DNA from: Bog-756 sp963813525
GTDB taxonomy: Bacteria > Actinomycetota > Acidimicrobiia > Acidimicrobiales > RAAP-2
NCBI GenBank assembly: GCA_963813525.1
Contig: CAWEZI010000005.1
Location: forward strand, 2,852,001 to 2,916,000
Length of the DNA stretch: 64,000 nt
Direction: 5' to 3'
Below, piece by piece: positions 8,251 to 16,504 of the stretch. Each line of letters begins with the position of its first letter. The first letter of the stretch is position 1. The position numbers and the translations under genes are program-made. The notes beneath the pieces are model-generated. The model was given only the letters and a program-made list of their open reading frames with translations, had not been told where the DNA came from and searched no databases.

Positions 8251-9957
8251 GTGTCCGAAACTCAACTTCCGTCCTCGTTGGAGATCGCCCGCTCGATCCC
8301 CCTCAAGCCGGTCACCGCCATCGCCGTGGACATGGGGATCCCGCCCGATCTGCTCGAGCCCTACGGCACCTACGTGGCCAAGATCGAACTCGAGGCCATC
8401 GACGCCCTGGCAACCCGGCCGCCGGCCCGCTACGTGGTGGTGACGGCCATCACGCCCACCCCGCTCGGCGAGGGCAAGACCACCACCACCATCGGCCTCT
8501 CCCAAGGCATGGGCCACATCGGCAAGCGGGCCACCGCCGCCATCCGCCAGGCCTCGATGGGACCGACCTTCGGCATCAAGGGGGGCGCCGCCGGAGGCGG
8601 ATACAGCCAGGCCGGGCCCTTCGAGGCGCTCAATCTGCACCTGACCGGCGACATGCACGCGGTCACCGCCGCCCACAACACGCTGGCAGCCATGGTCGAC
8701 AACCACATCTACCAGGGGAATGCCCTGCGGATCGATCCCCACCGGGTCACCTGGCGGCGGGTCCTCGATGTCAACGACAGGGCGCTGCGCAATATCGTCC
8801 TCGGCCTCGGTGCGCCCGATGACGGCACCCCTCGGCAGGGGGGTTTCGACATCACCGCCGCCTCGGAGGTGATGGCCGTCCTGGCCCTGTCCACCTCGCT
8901 CCCGGACATGCGCCGGCGGCTGGCCCGCATCGTGGTCGGCTTCACCCCCGACGGCGATCCGGTGACCGCCGAGGAATTGCGGGCGGCCGGAGCGATGACC
9001 GTCATCATGAAGGAGGCCATCAAACCCAATCTCCTCCAGACCCTCGAGAACACACCGGTGCTCGTCCACGCCGGCCCGTTCGGGAACATCGCCCACGGCA
9101 ACTCTTCGGTGCTCGCCGATTTCATCGGCATCCATACCGGCGACTATCTCATCACCGAGGCCGGCTTCGGCGCCGACATGGGTGCGGAACGTTTCTTCAA
9201 CATCAAGTGTCGGGTATCGGGCCTGGTACCCGACGCCGCCGTGATCGTGGCTACCGTTCGGGCCCTCAAGGCCCATTCGGGCCGGCATCGAGTGATCGCC
9301 GGCCGGCCCCTTCCGAGCGGGCTGTTGGAGGAGAACCCCGACGATGTAGTGGCCGGAGGAGCCAACCTGCGCAAGCAGATCGAGAACGTGCTCATCCATG
9401 GGGTGACCCCGGTGGTGGCGGTCAATGCCTTTCCGGGTGATTTCGATTCGGAGTACGCAGCCATCCGAGCCATAGCCGACGCGATGGGCGTGCGCTTCGC
9501 AGTGAGCACACACTTTCGGGACGGAGGGGCGGGCGCCGTCGACCTGGCCGAAGCGGTGGTGGCCGCGGCCGAGGAGCCCAGTAGCTTCCGCTTCCTCTAT
9601 CCCGTCGACATATCGCTGAGGGCCAAAATCGAGACCATCGCCACGTCTGTCTACGGGGCCGAGGGGGTGGACTTCTCGCCAACAGCCGCCGCCAGTCTCG
9701 ACCTGTTCGAGGCCAACGGACTCGGCAATCTGCCCATCTGTGTGGCCAAGACCCACCTGTCCATCTCCTCCGACCCCAAGTTGAAAGGTGCCCCGACCGG
9801 ATGGCGCCTCCCGGTACGCGAGGCGCGGGCCTCGGCCGGAGCCGGGTTCATCTACATCGTCTGTGGGGACATGCGGACCATGCCCGGTCTGAGCTCGCAC
9901 CCGGCTGCCGAGCAGATCGACATCGACGCAGAAGGAAACGTGGTCGGGCTCTACTGA
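8251..9957 (+). CDS. fhs: formate--tetrahydrofolate ligase
   Basis: A 568-residue enzyme that makes 10-formyl-tetrahydrofolate from formate, ATP and tetrahydrofolate. It spans the full family length (usually about 555). The P-loop reads TPLGEGKTTTTIGL (about residues 69-82), followed by the family signature MGPTFGIKGGAAGGGYSQ. Later segments include KPNLLQTLENTPVLVHAGPFGNIAHG and FGADMGAERFFNIKCR. The GTG start lies 9 bp after the alpha-mannosidase stop with no clear Shine-Dalgarno, so translational coupling is likely. No other one-carbon genes lie nearby, and the pairing with a mannosidase is unusual. Confidence 0.96.
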   Translation: MSETQLPSSLEIARSIPLKPVTAIAVDMGIPPDLLEPYGTYVAKIELEAIDALATRPPARYVVVTAITPTPLGEGKTTTTIGLSQGMGHIGKRATAAIRQASMGPTFGIKGGAAGGGYSQAGPFEALNLHLTGDMHAVTAAHNTLAAMVDNHIYQGNALRIDPHRVTWRRVLDVNDRALRNIVLGLGAPDDGTPRQGGFDITAASEVMAVLALSTSLPDMRRRLARIVVGFTPDGDPVTAEELRAAGAMTVIMKEAIKPNLLQTLENTPVLVHAGPFGNIAHGNSSVLADFIGIHTGDYLITEAGFGADMGAERFFNIKCRVSGLVPDAAVIVATVRALKAHSGRHRVIAGRPLPSGLLEENPDDVVAGGANLRKQIENVLIHGVTPVVAVNAFPGDFDSEYAAIRAIADAMGVRFAVSTHFRDGGAGAVDLAEAVVAAAEEPSSFRFLYPVDISLRAKIETIATSVYGAEGVDFSPTAAASLDLFEANGLGNLPICVAKTHLSISSDPKLKGAPTGWRLPVREARASAGAGFIYIVCGDMRTMPGLSSHPAAEQIDIDAEGNVVGLY

Positions 9958-9990
9958 CACCCGGCTACGTCGACACGCTACGGTAACCCC

Positions 9991-11193
9991 GTGGACAGCG
10001 ACCGATTCGGGCCGATCGACTTCGACGGGTTCCACCTCCGCGACCTGCCCCAGCTACTCGGCCAACGGCGCCAGCTGTTCTCCGACGCCGACCGCCAGGT
10101 CGTTCGACCGCTTGCCTTCGAGCTTCCCGACGGTCGGGCCTACACCTATGTCCCGTCTGACAACACCTTCTCGATAACCCCGGGGCGCGCCGGTGCCCAC
10201 ACCATCGTGGCCCTCTCCTACGAAGCGTGGTGCGCCTTCGTATGGGAACTTCGGTCATCCTTCGCCCTCCTCTACGCCGACGAGATGGCAACGCCGGAAG
10301 GCAGCTTCGGGCAGTTGGCACGCTGGGAACCCTCCCTCCGGGTCGCCTTCAGCGGTCAAGACCTCTACGACCTCGACGACCCGCCGCCGTTGCAGGACGC
10401 CGGCGGCGGACTACTCGATCTGACCCGGTCCTTCACCCTGGACGATCCCCGAGACGAGATCGCCGCATTCCTTCATGAGGCCGGATTCGTCCATCTACGA
10501 GGAGTGCTGGAGGCCACCGAGGTCGAGGCCCTTCGTCAGGATGTGGATAGAGCGGTCGCCGACGCCCGGCCCGACGACCGACGATCGTGGTGGACCGCCG
10601 TAGGCGGCCGGGACGTGTGCAACCGGGTCAATTATCTCAACGATCAGTCGGAGCGGATAGCCGGGCTCGGATCGGATGAGCGGTTCGTGGCCATTGCCGC
10701 GCTGGGCGGGAACGATCTACGCGATGCCTACGATCGTCTCGACGGGAACAGCGTGGTCATCAAGGTGCCGGGCGCCGCCGAGGGACTGGCCGACCTCCCG
10801 TGGCACCGGGACTGCGGAATGGGCGGTCATCCGGTCAAGTGCCCGATGCTCAACGTGGGTATCCAGCTCGATAGGGCCACGCCGGCGACCGGGCAGCTGC
10901 TCATGATCGCTGGGTCCCACCGGGGAACGTCGCGCCTCCCCGGCTCCAAGGAAACTGAGCACCTGCCCATCGCCGCCCTGTGGACGGAACCGGGCGACGT
11001 AACCGTCCACTTCGGCCACACCCTGCACGCCTCTCCCCCGCCGACCGAGCATCGGGGTGCCGGACGCCGGGCCCTCTACCTGACCTTCGTCCCGCCGCTC
11101 ACCTTCGAGATGATCGCCCCCGGACAGGGCTACAATGACGTGCTGTTCACCCGCACCGATGGGCACGTCAAGCACGTCGACCAGCTTCGATGA
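9991..11193 (+). CDS. phytanoyl-CoA dioxygenase family protein with an N-terminal extension
   Basis: A 400-residue Fe(II)/2-oxoglutarate oxygenase of the PhyH family. Residues 1-150 form an N-terminal region not typical of the family; the oxygenase part starts near FLHEAGFVHLRGVLEATEVEAL. The proximal iron motif is intact: WHRD with His272 and Asp274. The distal His is His346 in HTLHAS, and the 2-oxoglutarate arginine lies in RRALYLTF. AGSHRGT matches the conserved GSH turn. It therefore looks catalytically competent, unlike the HGG homologue at 2001. It begins with GTG 33 bp after fhs and may belong to the same transcript. The substrate is unknown. Confidence 0.85.
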   Translation: MDSDRFGPIDFDGFHLRDLPQLLGQRRQLFSDADRQVVRPLAFELPDGRAYTYVPSDNTFSITPGRAGAHTIVALSYEAWCAFVWELRSSFALLYADEMATPEGSFGQLARWEPSLRVAFSGQDLYDLDDPPPLQDAGGGLLDLTRSFTLDDPRDEIAAFLHEAGFVHLRGVLEATEVEALRQDVDRAVADARPDDRRSWWTAVGGRDVCNRVNYLNDQSERIAGLGSDERFVAIAALGGNDLRDAYDRLDGNSVVIKVPGAAEGLADLPWHRDCGMGGHPVKCPMLNVGIQLDRATPATGQLLMIAGSHRGTSRLPGSKETEHLPIAALWTEPGDVTVHFGHTLHASPPPTEHRGAGRRALYLTFVPPLTFEMIAPGQGYNDVLFTRTDGHVKHVDQLR

Positions 11194-11277
11194 GGGGAAA
11201 GCCTGCCGCATTGGCGACATGGTGCTCTGGCTGCCCCTCGTTGGTCCAGCTCACCGTCGGATAACATTGCCGCCCAC

Positions 11278-11348
11278 GCGGGCGTAGTTCAGAGGCAGAA
11301 CACGAGCTTCCCAAGCTCGGAACGCGGGTTCGATTCCCGTCGCCCGCT
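11278..11348 (+). tRNA. tRNA-Gly (anticodon CCC)
   Basis: A 71-nt cloverleaf can be drawn by hand: acceptor stem GCGGGCG pairing with CGCCCGC, D stem GTTC/GAAC, anticodon stem CGAGC/GCTCG around the loop TTCCCAA, and T arm GCGGG-TTCGATT-CCCGT (first pair G-T). Anticodon CCC reads glycine GGG. The discriminator is T, and CCA is not encoded. Confidence 0.95.
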
Positions 11349-11407
11349 CTCCAGGTGGCCAGACACCGAGTCTGACGGCGGTGAGGACCGCCGGCGCTAC
11401 GACCGGG

Positions 11408-11650
11408 CTACTGGCGGTAGCCCTCCACTGTGCCTTCGGGCCGAATGGCCGCGTGGTCCGGACTGCGACCGGCACTACGTAGGGCCCGCCTCTGGCGCAG
11501 GAGGTCCCACAGCTGATCGAGAGTGACCTCGATCCCCTTCATCCGCTCTTCTTCCTCGGGCGACAGACCCTCACCGACGTGCGCCTCCTCGAGGCGTTTC
11601 TCCTCGTCGGTCAGATGACCGATCCGGGTGATGAGTTCCTCGTCGTCCAC
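11408..11650 (-). CDS. DUF2630 family protein
   Basis: An 80-residue acidic, helical protein. It fits the actinobacterial DUF2630 family from MDDEELITRIGHLTDEEKRL through LSPEEEERMKGIEVTLDQLW to DLLRQRRALRSAG and the closing VEGYRQ. The start is the GTG at 11650, preceded by AAAGGAGCTGACA; the longer frame to 11956 has no such signal. The frequent heptad-like spacing suggests a short coiled coil. The function of the family is unknown. It is convergent with the tRNA-Gly gene. Confidence 0.85.
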   Translation of the reverse strand: MDDEELITRIGHLTDEEKRLEEAHVGEGLSPEEEERMKGIEVTLDQLWDLLRQRRALRSAGRSPDHAAIRPEGTVEGYRQ

Positions 11651-11763
11651 TGTCAGCTCCTTTGCCACGGCCAGGCCCCGTATCGGGACCAGACTAGGCG
11701 CCAGAGCCTGTCCTGGTCCCGAACGGGGCTCCGGGTGCCCCTCCCGGTGGTGGGAAAGCCGAC

Positions 11764-14700
11764 CTACGAGGCGACCACGGTGATGGCGTCGTCCACGGTG
11801 TACGCCCCGGTGTCCTCGGTGAGGGTCACGTTGAACGGACCGGCGGCCGCCGTCCTGGCCACAGCCAGCTTGAGCTTGATGTCGGCCGGCTTCTTCTTGG
11901 TGGCCTTGACGAACTTGGCCGACACCACGGTGACCCCCGGGTTGGAGAACGTCCACGGGTCGGTGACATCACCCTTCTTGAAGTTGGCGCTGGCGTCGAA
12001 CCCGGTACCGGCGACGACGGTGCTGAGCTTCTTACCCTGCTTCACGCTGTCCTTGGAGAAGCCGCTGATGACCGGGCCGTCGATGGTCACCGAGTCGGTG
12101 ACCGTGTTGGTCTGCCCATCGGTGTTGGAGACGGTGGTGGTCACCGTGTAGGTGCCGTTGACCGTGTAGGTGTGGGTAGGCCCGGTAACCGTACCGGTGG
12201 GCCCGGTGATGTTCACCGTGGCCGTCTGGACCCCGCTGCCGTCGCCGTAGTTGACGGTGGCCGAGTAGGTGCCGGTGCCATCGGTGGCGCTGCCGATGGT
12301 GGCCAGCTCGGGCGTGGTCAGCGCTTCGTTCTCCTTGGGCGAAAGTGTGGTAGCCGTGGTGGTGAAGGCCGGCTCGACTTCGAGCTGCACGGCACCGGAC
12401 GGGTAGGTCACCGCGTAGTTGTGATCGCCGAAGGTGTAAGTGGTGAAGGTGCCGGTCACCGGTCCGGAGATCGGTGTGAATAGGGTGCTCACGGCCGGTG
12501 ATCCGATCGTGGTGACGGCCAACGTGCTCCCCGAGGCGAGGCTCACGCCGGGTCCGGAGATACCGCCTGTTCCGGCCGTGCCATTGACGGTGACGTCGAT
12601 CGTGCCGGTGGCCGTGTCGCTCAGCGTGCTGCCACCGCCCAAGGCCAACTTGCCGCCGTTGAGCACCTGAAGGGTGCCGTCGTTGGTGGTCAAGGTGGTG
12701 TCGTTTTGGGCGGTGTCAGCCGCTCCGATGGTCACCGTCCCCCCGGTCTGGTTGGTCACCGGCACCTGGATCTGGACGGCGTCGGCCGATCCCTCGGTGG
12801 TCAGGTTGCCGCCCGAGGCCACGGTAAGGCTGCCCCCGCCCCCGCTGAGGGTGGAGTCACCGCTGGCCCCCGACTCCAAGGTGAGGGTGCCGTCGACTGT
12901 CACCGCACTGGTCACATTGAGGCTGATGCTGCCGCCTGCCCCGTCGTCGGTCACCGTCTGGCCGGAAGGGATGATCCCGGTGAGGGTGATCGAGCCGGTG
13001 GCCAGGAAGGCACCGGTGCCGGCACTGTCGGCCAGGGTGCCGCCGGTCATGCCCACCGGGTTGCCGGACTCGGTCCCGCCGGACTGGGTGAAGGTCCCGC
13101 TGTTCTCGTTGAAGGTGCCGGTCAGGGTCAATGTGCCCGCCGCCTGGGTGAAGCTACTGGACCCGCCCAGGTTGAGGGCGCCCCCGCTGGAGACGGTGAA
13201 GGTTCCGTCGTTGGTGGTCAGGGTGGTGTCATTTTGGGCGGTGTCAGCCGCTCCGATGGTCACCGTCCCCCCGGTCTGGTTGGTCACCGGCACCTGGATC
13301 TGGACGGCGTCGGCCGATCCCTCGGTGGTCAGGTTGCCGCCCGAGGCCACGGTAAGGCTGCCCCCGCCCCCGCTGAGGGTGGAGTCACCGCTGGCCCCCG
13401 ACTCCAAGGTGAGGGTGCCGTCGACGGTCACCGCAGTGGTCACATTGAGGCTGATGCTGCCTCCCGCCCCGTCGTCGGTCACCGTCTGGCCGGAGGGGAT
13501 GGTGCCGGTGAGGGTGATCGAGCCGGTGGCCAGGAAGGCTCCGGTGCCGCCGCTATCGGCCAGTGTGCCGCCGGTCATGCCCACCGGGTTGCCGGACTCG
13601 GTCCCGCCGGACTCGGTGAAGGTCCCGCTGTTCTCGTTGAAGGAACCGGTCAGGGCCAGGGTTCCCCCCGCCTGGGTGAAGCTACTGGACCCGCCCAGGT
13701 TGAGGGCGCCCCCGCTGGAGACGGTGAAGGTTCCGTCGTTGGTGGTGAGGGTGGTGTCATTTTGGGCGGTGTTGACCGCTCCGATGGTCACTGTCCCCCC
13801 GGTCTGGTTGGTCACCGGCACCTGGATCTGGACGGCGTTACTCGATCCCTCTGTGGTCAGGTTGCCGCCCGAGGCCACGGTCAGGCTGCCCCCGGACCCG
13901 GTGACGGACGAGTCACCGCTGGCGCCCGACTCCAAGGTGAGGGTGCCGTCGACGGTCACCGCAGTGGTCACACTGAGGCTGATGCTGCCTCCCGCCCCGT
14001 CGTCGGTCACCGTCTGCCCGGAGGGGATGGTGCCGCTCAAGGTGATCGAGCCGGTGGCCAGGAAGGCACCGGTGCCGGCACTGTCGGCCAGTGTGCCGCC
14101 GGTCATGCCCACCGGGTTGCCGGACTCGGTCCCGCCGGACTCGGTGAAGGTCCCGCTGTTCTCGTTGAAGGAACCGGTCAGGGCCAGGGTTCCCCCCGCC
14201 TGGGTGAAGCTACTGGACCCGCCCAGGTTGAGGACGCCCCCGCTGGAGACGGTGAAGGTTCCGTCGTTGGTGGTCAGGGTGGTGTCATTTTGGGCGGTGT
14301 TGACCGCTCCGATGGTCACTGTCCCCCCGGTCTGGTTGGTCACCGGAATCTGGATCTGGACGGCGTTGCTCGTTCCCTCGGTGGTGAGCGTGCCCCCCGA
14401 AGCCACAGTCATGTTGCTGCCGGTCGGCCCACTGAGGGTGGAGTCACCGCTGGTACCCGACTCAAGGGTGAGAACTCCCCCGCTCTCGACGGCGCTGGTC
14501 GTCGCTCCCAGGGACAGGCTGATGCTGCCGCCCGCACCATCGTCCAGGACAGTTTGGGTCCCCATGGTGGCGCCACCGATCTCCAAGGCCGCCAGCGACA
14601 CACTGCTGGTCAACTCCAACGTGTAGGTCCCCTGCTCGTTGATGCAGACCGTGCTTGAGCTGGTGGGAAGACCGTCTGACCAGTCGCCAGCAACCCCGGG

Positions 14701-14868
14701 CCAGGTGATCGTCCCCGAGTTCGTGCCGACCCAGTTGTCGGTGCTCGCGCCACAGGTCGGTGGACCGGCGAAGCTCGGTGTCGCCGTGGCCAGTGCCACA
14801 ACTCCCGCCGTTCCGAACGATCCGATGACAATAGCTACCACCGCGAGAATTCTGCGCAATCCCACCAC
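11764..14868 (-). CDS. secreted repeat protein with 176-residue internal repeats and C-terminal Ig-like/TIG-like domains
   Basis: A 1034-residue protein with a signal peptide (MVGLRRILAVVAIVIGSFG... cleaved about after SFA, residue 34). Residues about 105-732 are Gly/Ser/Thr-rich repeats with a 176-residue period, rich in short motifs such as NQTGGTVTIGA, TTNDGTFTVSSGG and TEGSADAVQIQVPV, suggesting a beta-helix-like or autotransporter-passenger-like fold. A PKD-like segment (VNYGDGSGVQTATVNI) follows, then an IPT/TIG-like domain starting VISGFSKDSVKQGKK. There is no LPXTG and no C-terminal membrane helix, so it is probably released or held non-covalently. Two GTGs (14868 and 14865) could serve as start; GGAGGG lies just upstream. 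A surface or adhesive role is an inference. Confidence 0.8.
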   Translation of the reverse strand: MVGLRRILAVVAIVIGSFGTAGVVALATATPSFAGPPTCGASTDNWVGTNSGTITWPGVAGDWSDGLPTSSSTVCINEQGTYTLELTSSVSLAALEIGGATMGTQTVLDDGAGGSISLSLGATTSAVESGGVLTLESGTSGDSTLSGPTGSNMTVASGGTLTTEGTSNAVQIQIPVTNQTGGTVTIGAVNTAQNDTTLTTNDGTFTVSSGGVLNLGGSSSFTQAGGTLALTGSFNENSGTFTESGGTESGNPVGMTGGTLADSAGTGAFLATGSITLSGTIPSGQTVTDDGAGGSISLSVTTAVTVDGTLTLESGASGDSSVTGSGGSLTVASGGNLTTEGSSNAVQIQVPVTNQTGGTVTIGAVNTAQNDTTLTTNDGTFTVSSGGALNLGGSSSFTQAGGTLALTGSFNENSGTFTESGGTESGNPVGMTGGTLADSGGTGAFLATGSITLTGTIPSGQTVTDDGAGGSISLNVTTAVTVDGTLTLESGASGDSTLSGGGGSLTVASGGNLTTEGSADAVQIQVPVTNQTGGTVTIGAADTAQNDTTLTTNDGTFTVSSGGALNLGGSSSFTQAAGTLTLTGTFNENSGTFTQSGGTESGNPVGMTGGTLADSAGTGAFLATGSITLTGIIPSGQTVTDDGAGGSISLNVTSAVTVDGTLTLESGASGDSTLSGGGGSLTVASGGNLTTEGSADAVQIQVPVTNQTGGTVTIGAADTAQNDTTLTTNDGTLQVLNGGKLALGGGSTLSDTATGTIDVTVNGTAGTGGISGPGVSLASGSTLAVTTIGSPAVSTLFTPISGPVTGTFTTYTFGDHNYAVTYPSGAVQLEVEPAFTTTATTLSPKENEALTTPELATIGSATDGTGTYSATVNYGDGSGVQTATVNITGPTGTVTGPTHTYTVNGTYTVTTTVSNTDGQTNTVTDSVTIDGPVISGFSKDSVKQGKKLSTVVAGTGFDASANFKKGDVTDPWTFSNPGVTVVSAKFVKATKKKPADIKLKLAVARTAAAGPFNVTLTEDTGAYTVDDAITVVAS
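12675..14555. repeat. 528-bp-period tandem repeat inside the secreted protein gene
   Basis: The same anchor (CGCTCCGATGGT) recurs at 12721, 13249, 13777 and 14305, an exact 528-bp (176-codon) spacing. About 3.6 units are present. Neighbouring units are identical over long stretches, for example the 130 bp after 12771 against the 130 bp after 13299, while the unit nearest the signal peptide is more diverged. Exact periodicity and near-identity point to recent duplication or gene conversion. Confidence 0.92.
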
Positions 14869-15199
14869 GATCCCTCCGCTTCCGCTCGTTTTTCCGCTTG
14901 TCAGGCTCGACGTCCTTTCAGCCGGACGCCGCCATCGTGCCTGATGCCATCGCTCACTTTAAAGGGAACTTTCGCGCGCGTCGACTGGTCACTAACGGGC
15001 GACCACGGTAAGCAGTCGGTAGACCACGGACAGATGTCGGAGGACCGCCGTGAGATGTGCGGGACCACAGACAGGTGTCGCAGGATCACTCGACGATGAA
15101 CACTGCAGGATGACGACACTGACTGATCCGCCTGTCGGCGACCCGCGGTGTTCGTCGGCGAGAGTCTCCGGTGGCATCAAGAGAGCGGAGCAGCCATCC
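14869..15199. other. 331-bp intergenic region upstream of the secreted repeat protein
   Basis: Non-coding stretch between the start of the secreted repeat protein and the stop of the acyl-CoA dehydrogenase. It probably contains the promoter of the repeat protein. It also holds the array of about 21-bp repeats annotated separately at 15001-15083. No gene is credible in either strand. Confidence 0.6.
15001..15083. repeat. array of four degenerate 20-21 bp tandem repeats
   Basis: Units start with GACC at 15001, 15022, 15043 and 15063, with lengths of 21, 21, 20 and 21 bp. The clearest unit is GACCACGGACAGATGTCGGA(G) at 15022; the unit at 15063 differs at only a few bases. A weaker fifth unit may start at 15084. 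The spacing is two helical turns. Such arrays can be regulator sites or transposase-binding repeats at the end of an insertion sequence; no transposase is present. Confidence 0.6.
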
Positions 15200-16357
15200 T
15201 CAGCGAGGGGCCCGCGGCATCCCGAGTCCCACCATGGCGATGATGTCGCGCTGGACCTCGTTGGTCCCCCCGCCGAAGGTGAAGATGGTCTGGCTGCGGG
15301 CATTGTGCTCGAGCCGACCCTGCAGGACCGCGCCGGGCGATCCTTCGGCCAGTGCACCGGCCTGACCGGTGATCTCGAGCAGGATGCGATAGGCCTCGAG
15401 TGCGAACTCGGTGCCGTACACCTTGGTGGCCGAGGCGTCGGCCGGGTTCAAGCCCTTGTCGGCGGCCCACGCCACTTTCCAATTGAGCAGCTTGAGGTAG
15501 TCGGCCCTGGCCGTCAGTCGGGCCAAGTGGATCTGCACCCACTGCTGATCGATCACCCGGCGCCCATCGGACATCCTTTCGCCGGCGGCCCAGCGGGTGA
15601 CGTCCTCGATGCTGCGGAGAATCCCCGACACCGGACAGAGAGCCACCCTCTCGTGGTTGAGCTGATTGGTGATGAGCTTCCAACCCTGGTTCTCGGAACC
15701 CACCAGGTTGGAAGCAGGCACCCGCACATCGTCGTAGAAGGTGGCACTGGTGAACTCGCCGGCCATGGTGCGCAACGGGGTCCAGTGGAAACCGGGCGCG
15801 TCGGTGGGGACGATGAACACCGACAGGCCCTTGTGCTTGGCCACATCGGGATCGGTACGGGCGGCCAGCCAGACATAGTCGGCGTACTCGATGGCACTGG
15901 TGTAGAGCTTCTCGCCGTTGACCACGTACTCGTCGCCGTCCCGTACCGCCCGGGTCTTGAGCGAAGCCAGGTCGGTGCCCGCCGACGGCTCCGTGTAGCC
16001 GATGGCGAAGTGGACCTCGCCCCGGAGGATGCCGGGCAGGATCCGCTGCTTCTGCTCGTCGGTACCCAGAGTCATCAGCGTCGGTCCCACGCTGTTGAGG
16101 GTCAGCAGCGGAAGCGGTACTCCGGCCCAGTGCGACTCCTCAACGAAGACCATCTGCTCGATGGGACCACGGGCCTGACCGCCGTACTCGATAGGCCAGC
16201 CAATCCCCAGCCACCCGTCCTCCCCCATCCGCCGGACGTAGCGCAGGTAGGCCGGTTCGTCCGACGGCGTGCCGGTGATGTCGTCCACCAGGCCCACGAA
16301 GTAACGACGCAGGTGCTCCTGAAGTTCCCTCTGTTCGGATGTGAGCTCGAGCTGCAT
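15200..16357 (-). CDS. acyl-CoA dehydrogenase family protein
   Basis: A 385-residue flavoprotein of the acyl-CoA dehydrogenase fold. It has a helical N-terminal domain (from MQLELTSEQRELQEHLRRYF), a central beta domain with the FAD-binding signature FAIGYTEPSAGTDLASL and GEKLYTS, and a C-terminal helical domain ending with FGGGTNEVQRDIIAMVGLG, which contacts FAD across the dimer. The ATG at 16357 has GGAAGGAGA upstream and is preferred over the longer frame to 16450. Proteins of this FadE-like type oxidise acyl-CoA or steroid side-chain CoA esters; the chain specificity cannot be read here. It is divergent from the SDR at 16505. Confidence 0.92.
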   Translation of the reverse strand: MQLELTSEQRELQEHLRRYFVGLVDDITGTPSDEPAYLRYVRRMGEDGWLGIGWPIEYGGQARGPIEQMVFVEESHWAGVPLPLLTLNSVGPTLMTLGTDEQKQRILPGILRGEVHFAIGYTEPSAGTDLASLKTRAVRDGDEYVVNGEKLYTSAIEYADYVWLAARTDPDVAKHKGLSVFIVPTDAPGFHWTPLRTMAGEFTSATFYDDVRVPASNLVGSENQGWKLITNQLNHERVALCPVSGILRSIEDVTRWAAGERMSDGRRVIDQQWVQIHLARLTARADYLKLLNWKVAWAADKGLNPADASATKVYGTEFALEAYRILLEITGQAGALAEGSPGAVLQGRLEHNARSQTIFTFGGGTNEVQRDIIAMVGLGMPRAPR

Positions 16358-16413
16358 CGACGTCTCCTTCCAACCGCACCCTAACCAAGAGCAGCCGCCG
16401 GCATGGCGCCGCG

Positions 16414-16470
16414 CTGCATGGCCCCCGCCCGGTATCAGGCCCGCCTGCATGGCCCCCGCCCGGTATCAGG
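16414..16470. repeat. 31-bp-period direct repeat
   Basis: The 26-mer beginning CTGCATGGCCCCCGCCC is present twice without change, at 16414 and 16445, in the intergenic region between the divergent acyl-CoA dehydrogenase and SDR genes. A partial, degenerate copy may precede it near 16399. Confidence 0.85.
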
Positions 16471-16504
16471 TCCGGTGCACTACCGTCAGCCGGATGAACC
16501 CATC

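Noticed and set aside
7912..10035. A 707-codon minus-strand frame antisense to the alpha-mannosidase end and fhs
   Set aside because: The plus strand carries clear GH38 and formate-tetrahydrofolate ligase motifs throughout. The antisense translation is His/Gly/Arg-rich and resembles no family.
12674..14658. Two plus-strand frames of about 650 codons antisense to the secreted repeat protein
   Set aside because: They exist because the 528-bp repeat is a whole number of codons (176) and its GC-rich repeats lack stop codons on the other strand. Their translations are Pro/Val- or Gly/Arg-rich without any domain, while the minus strand has a signal peptide and Ig-like domains.
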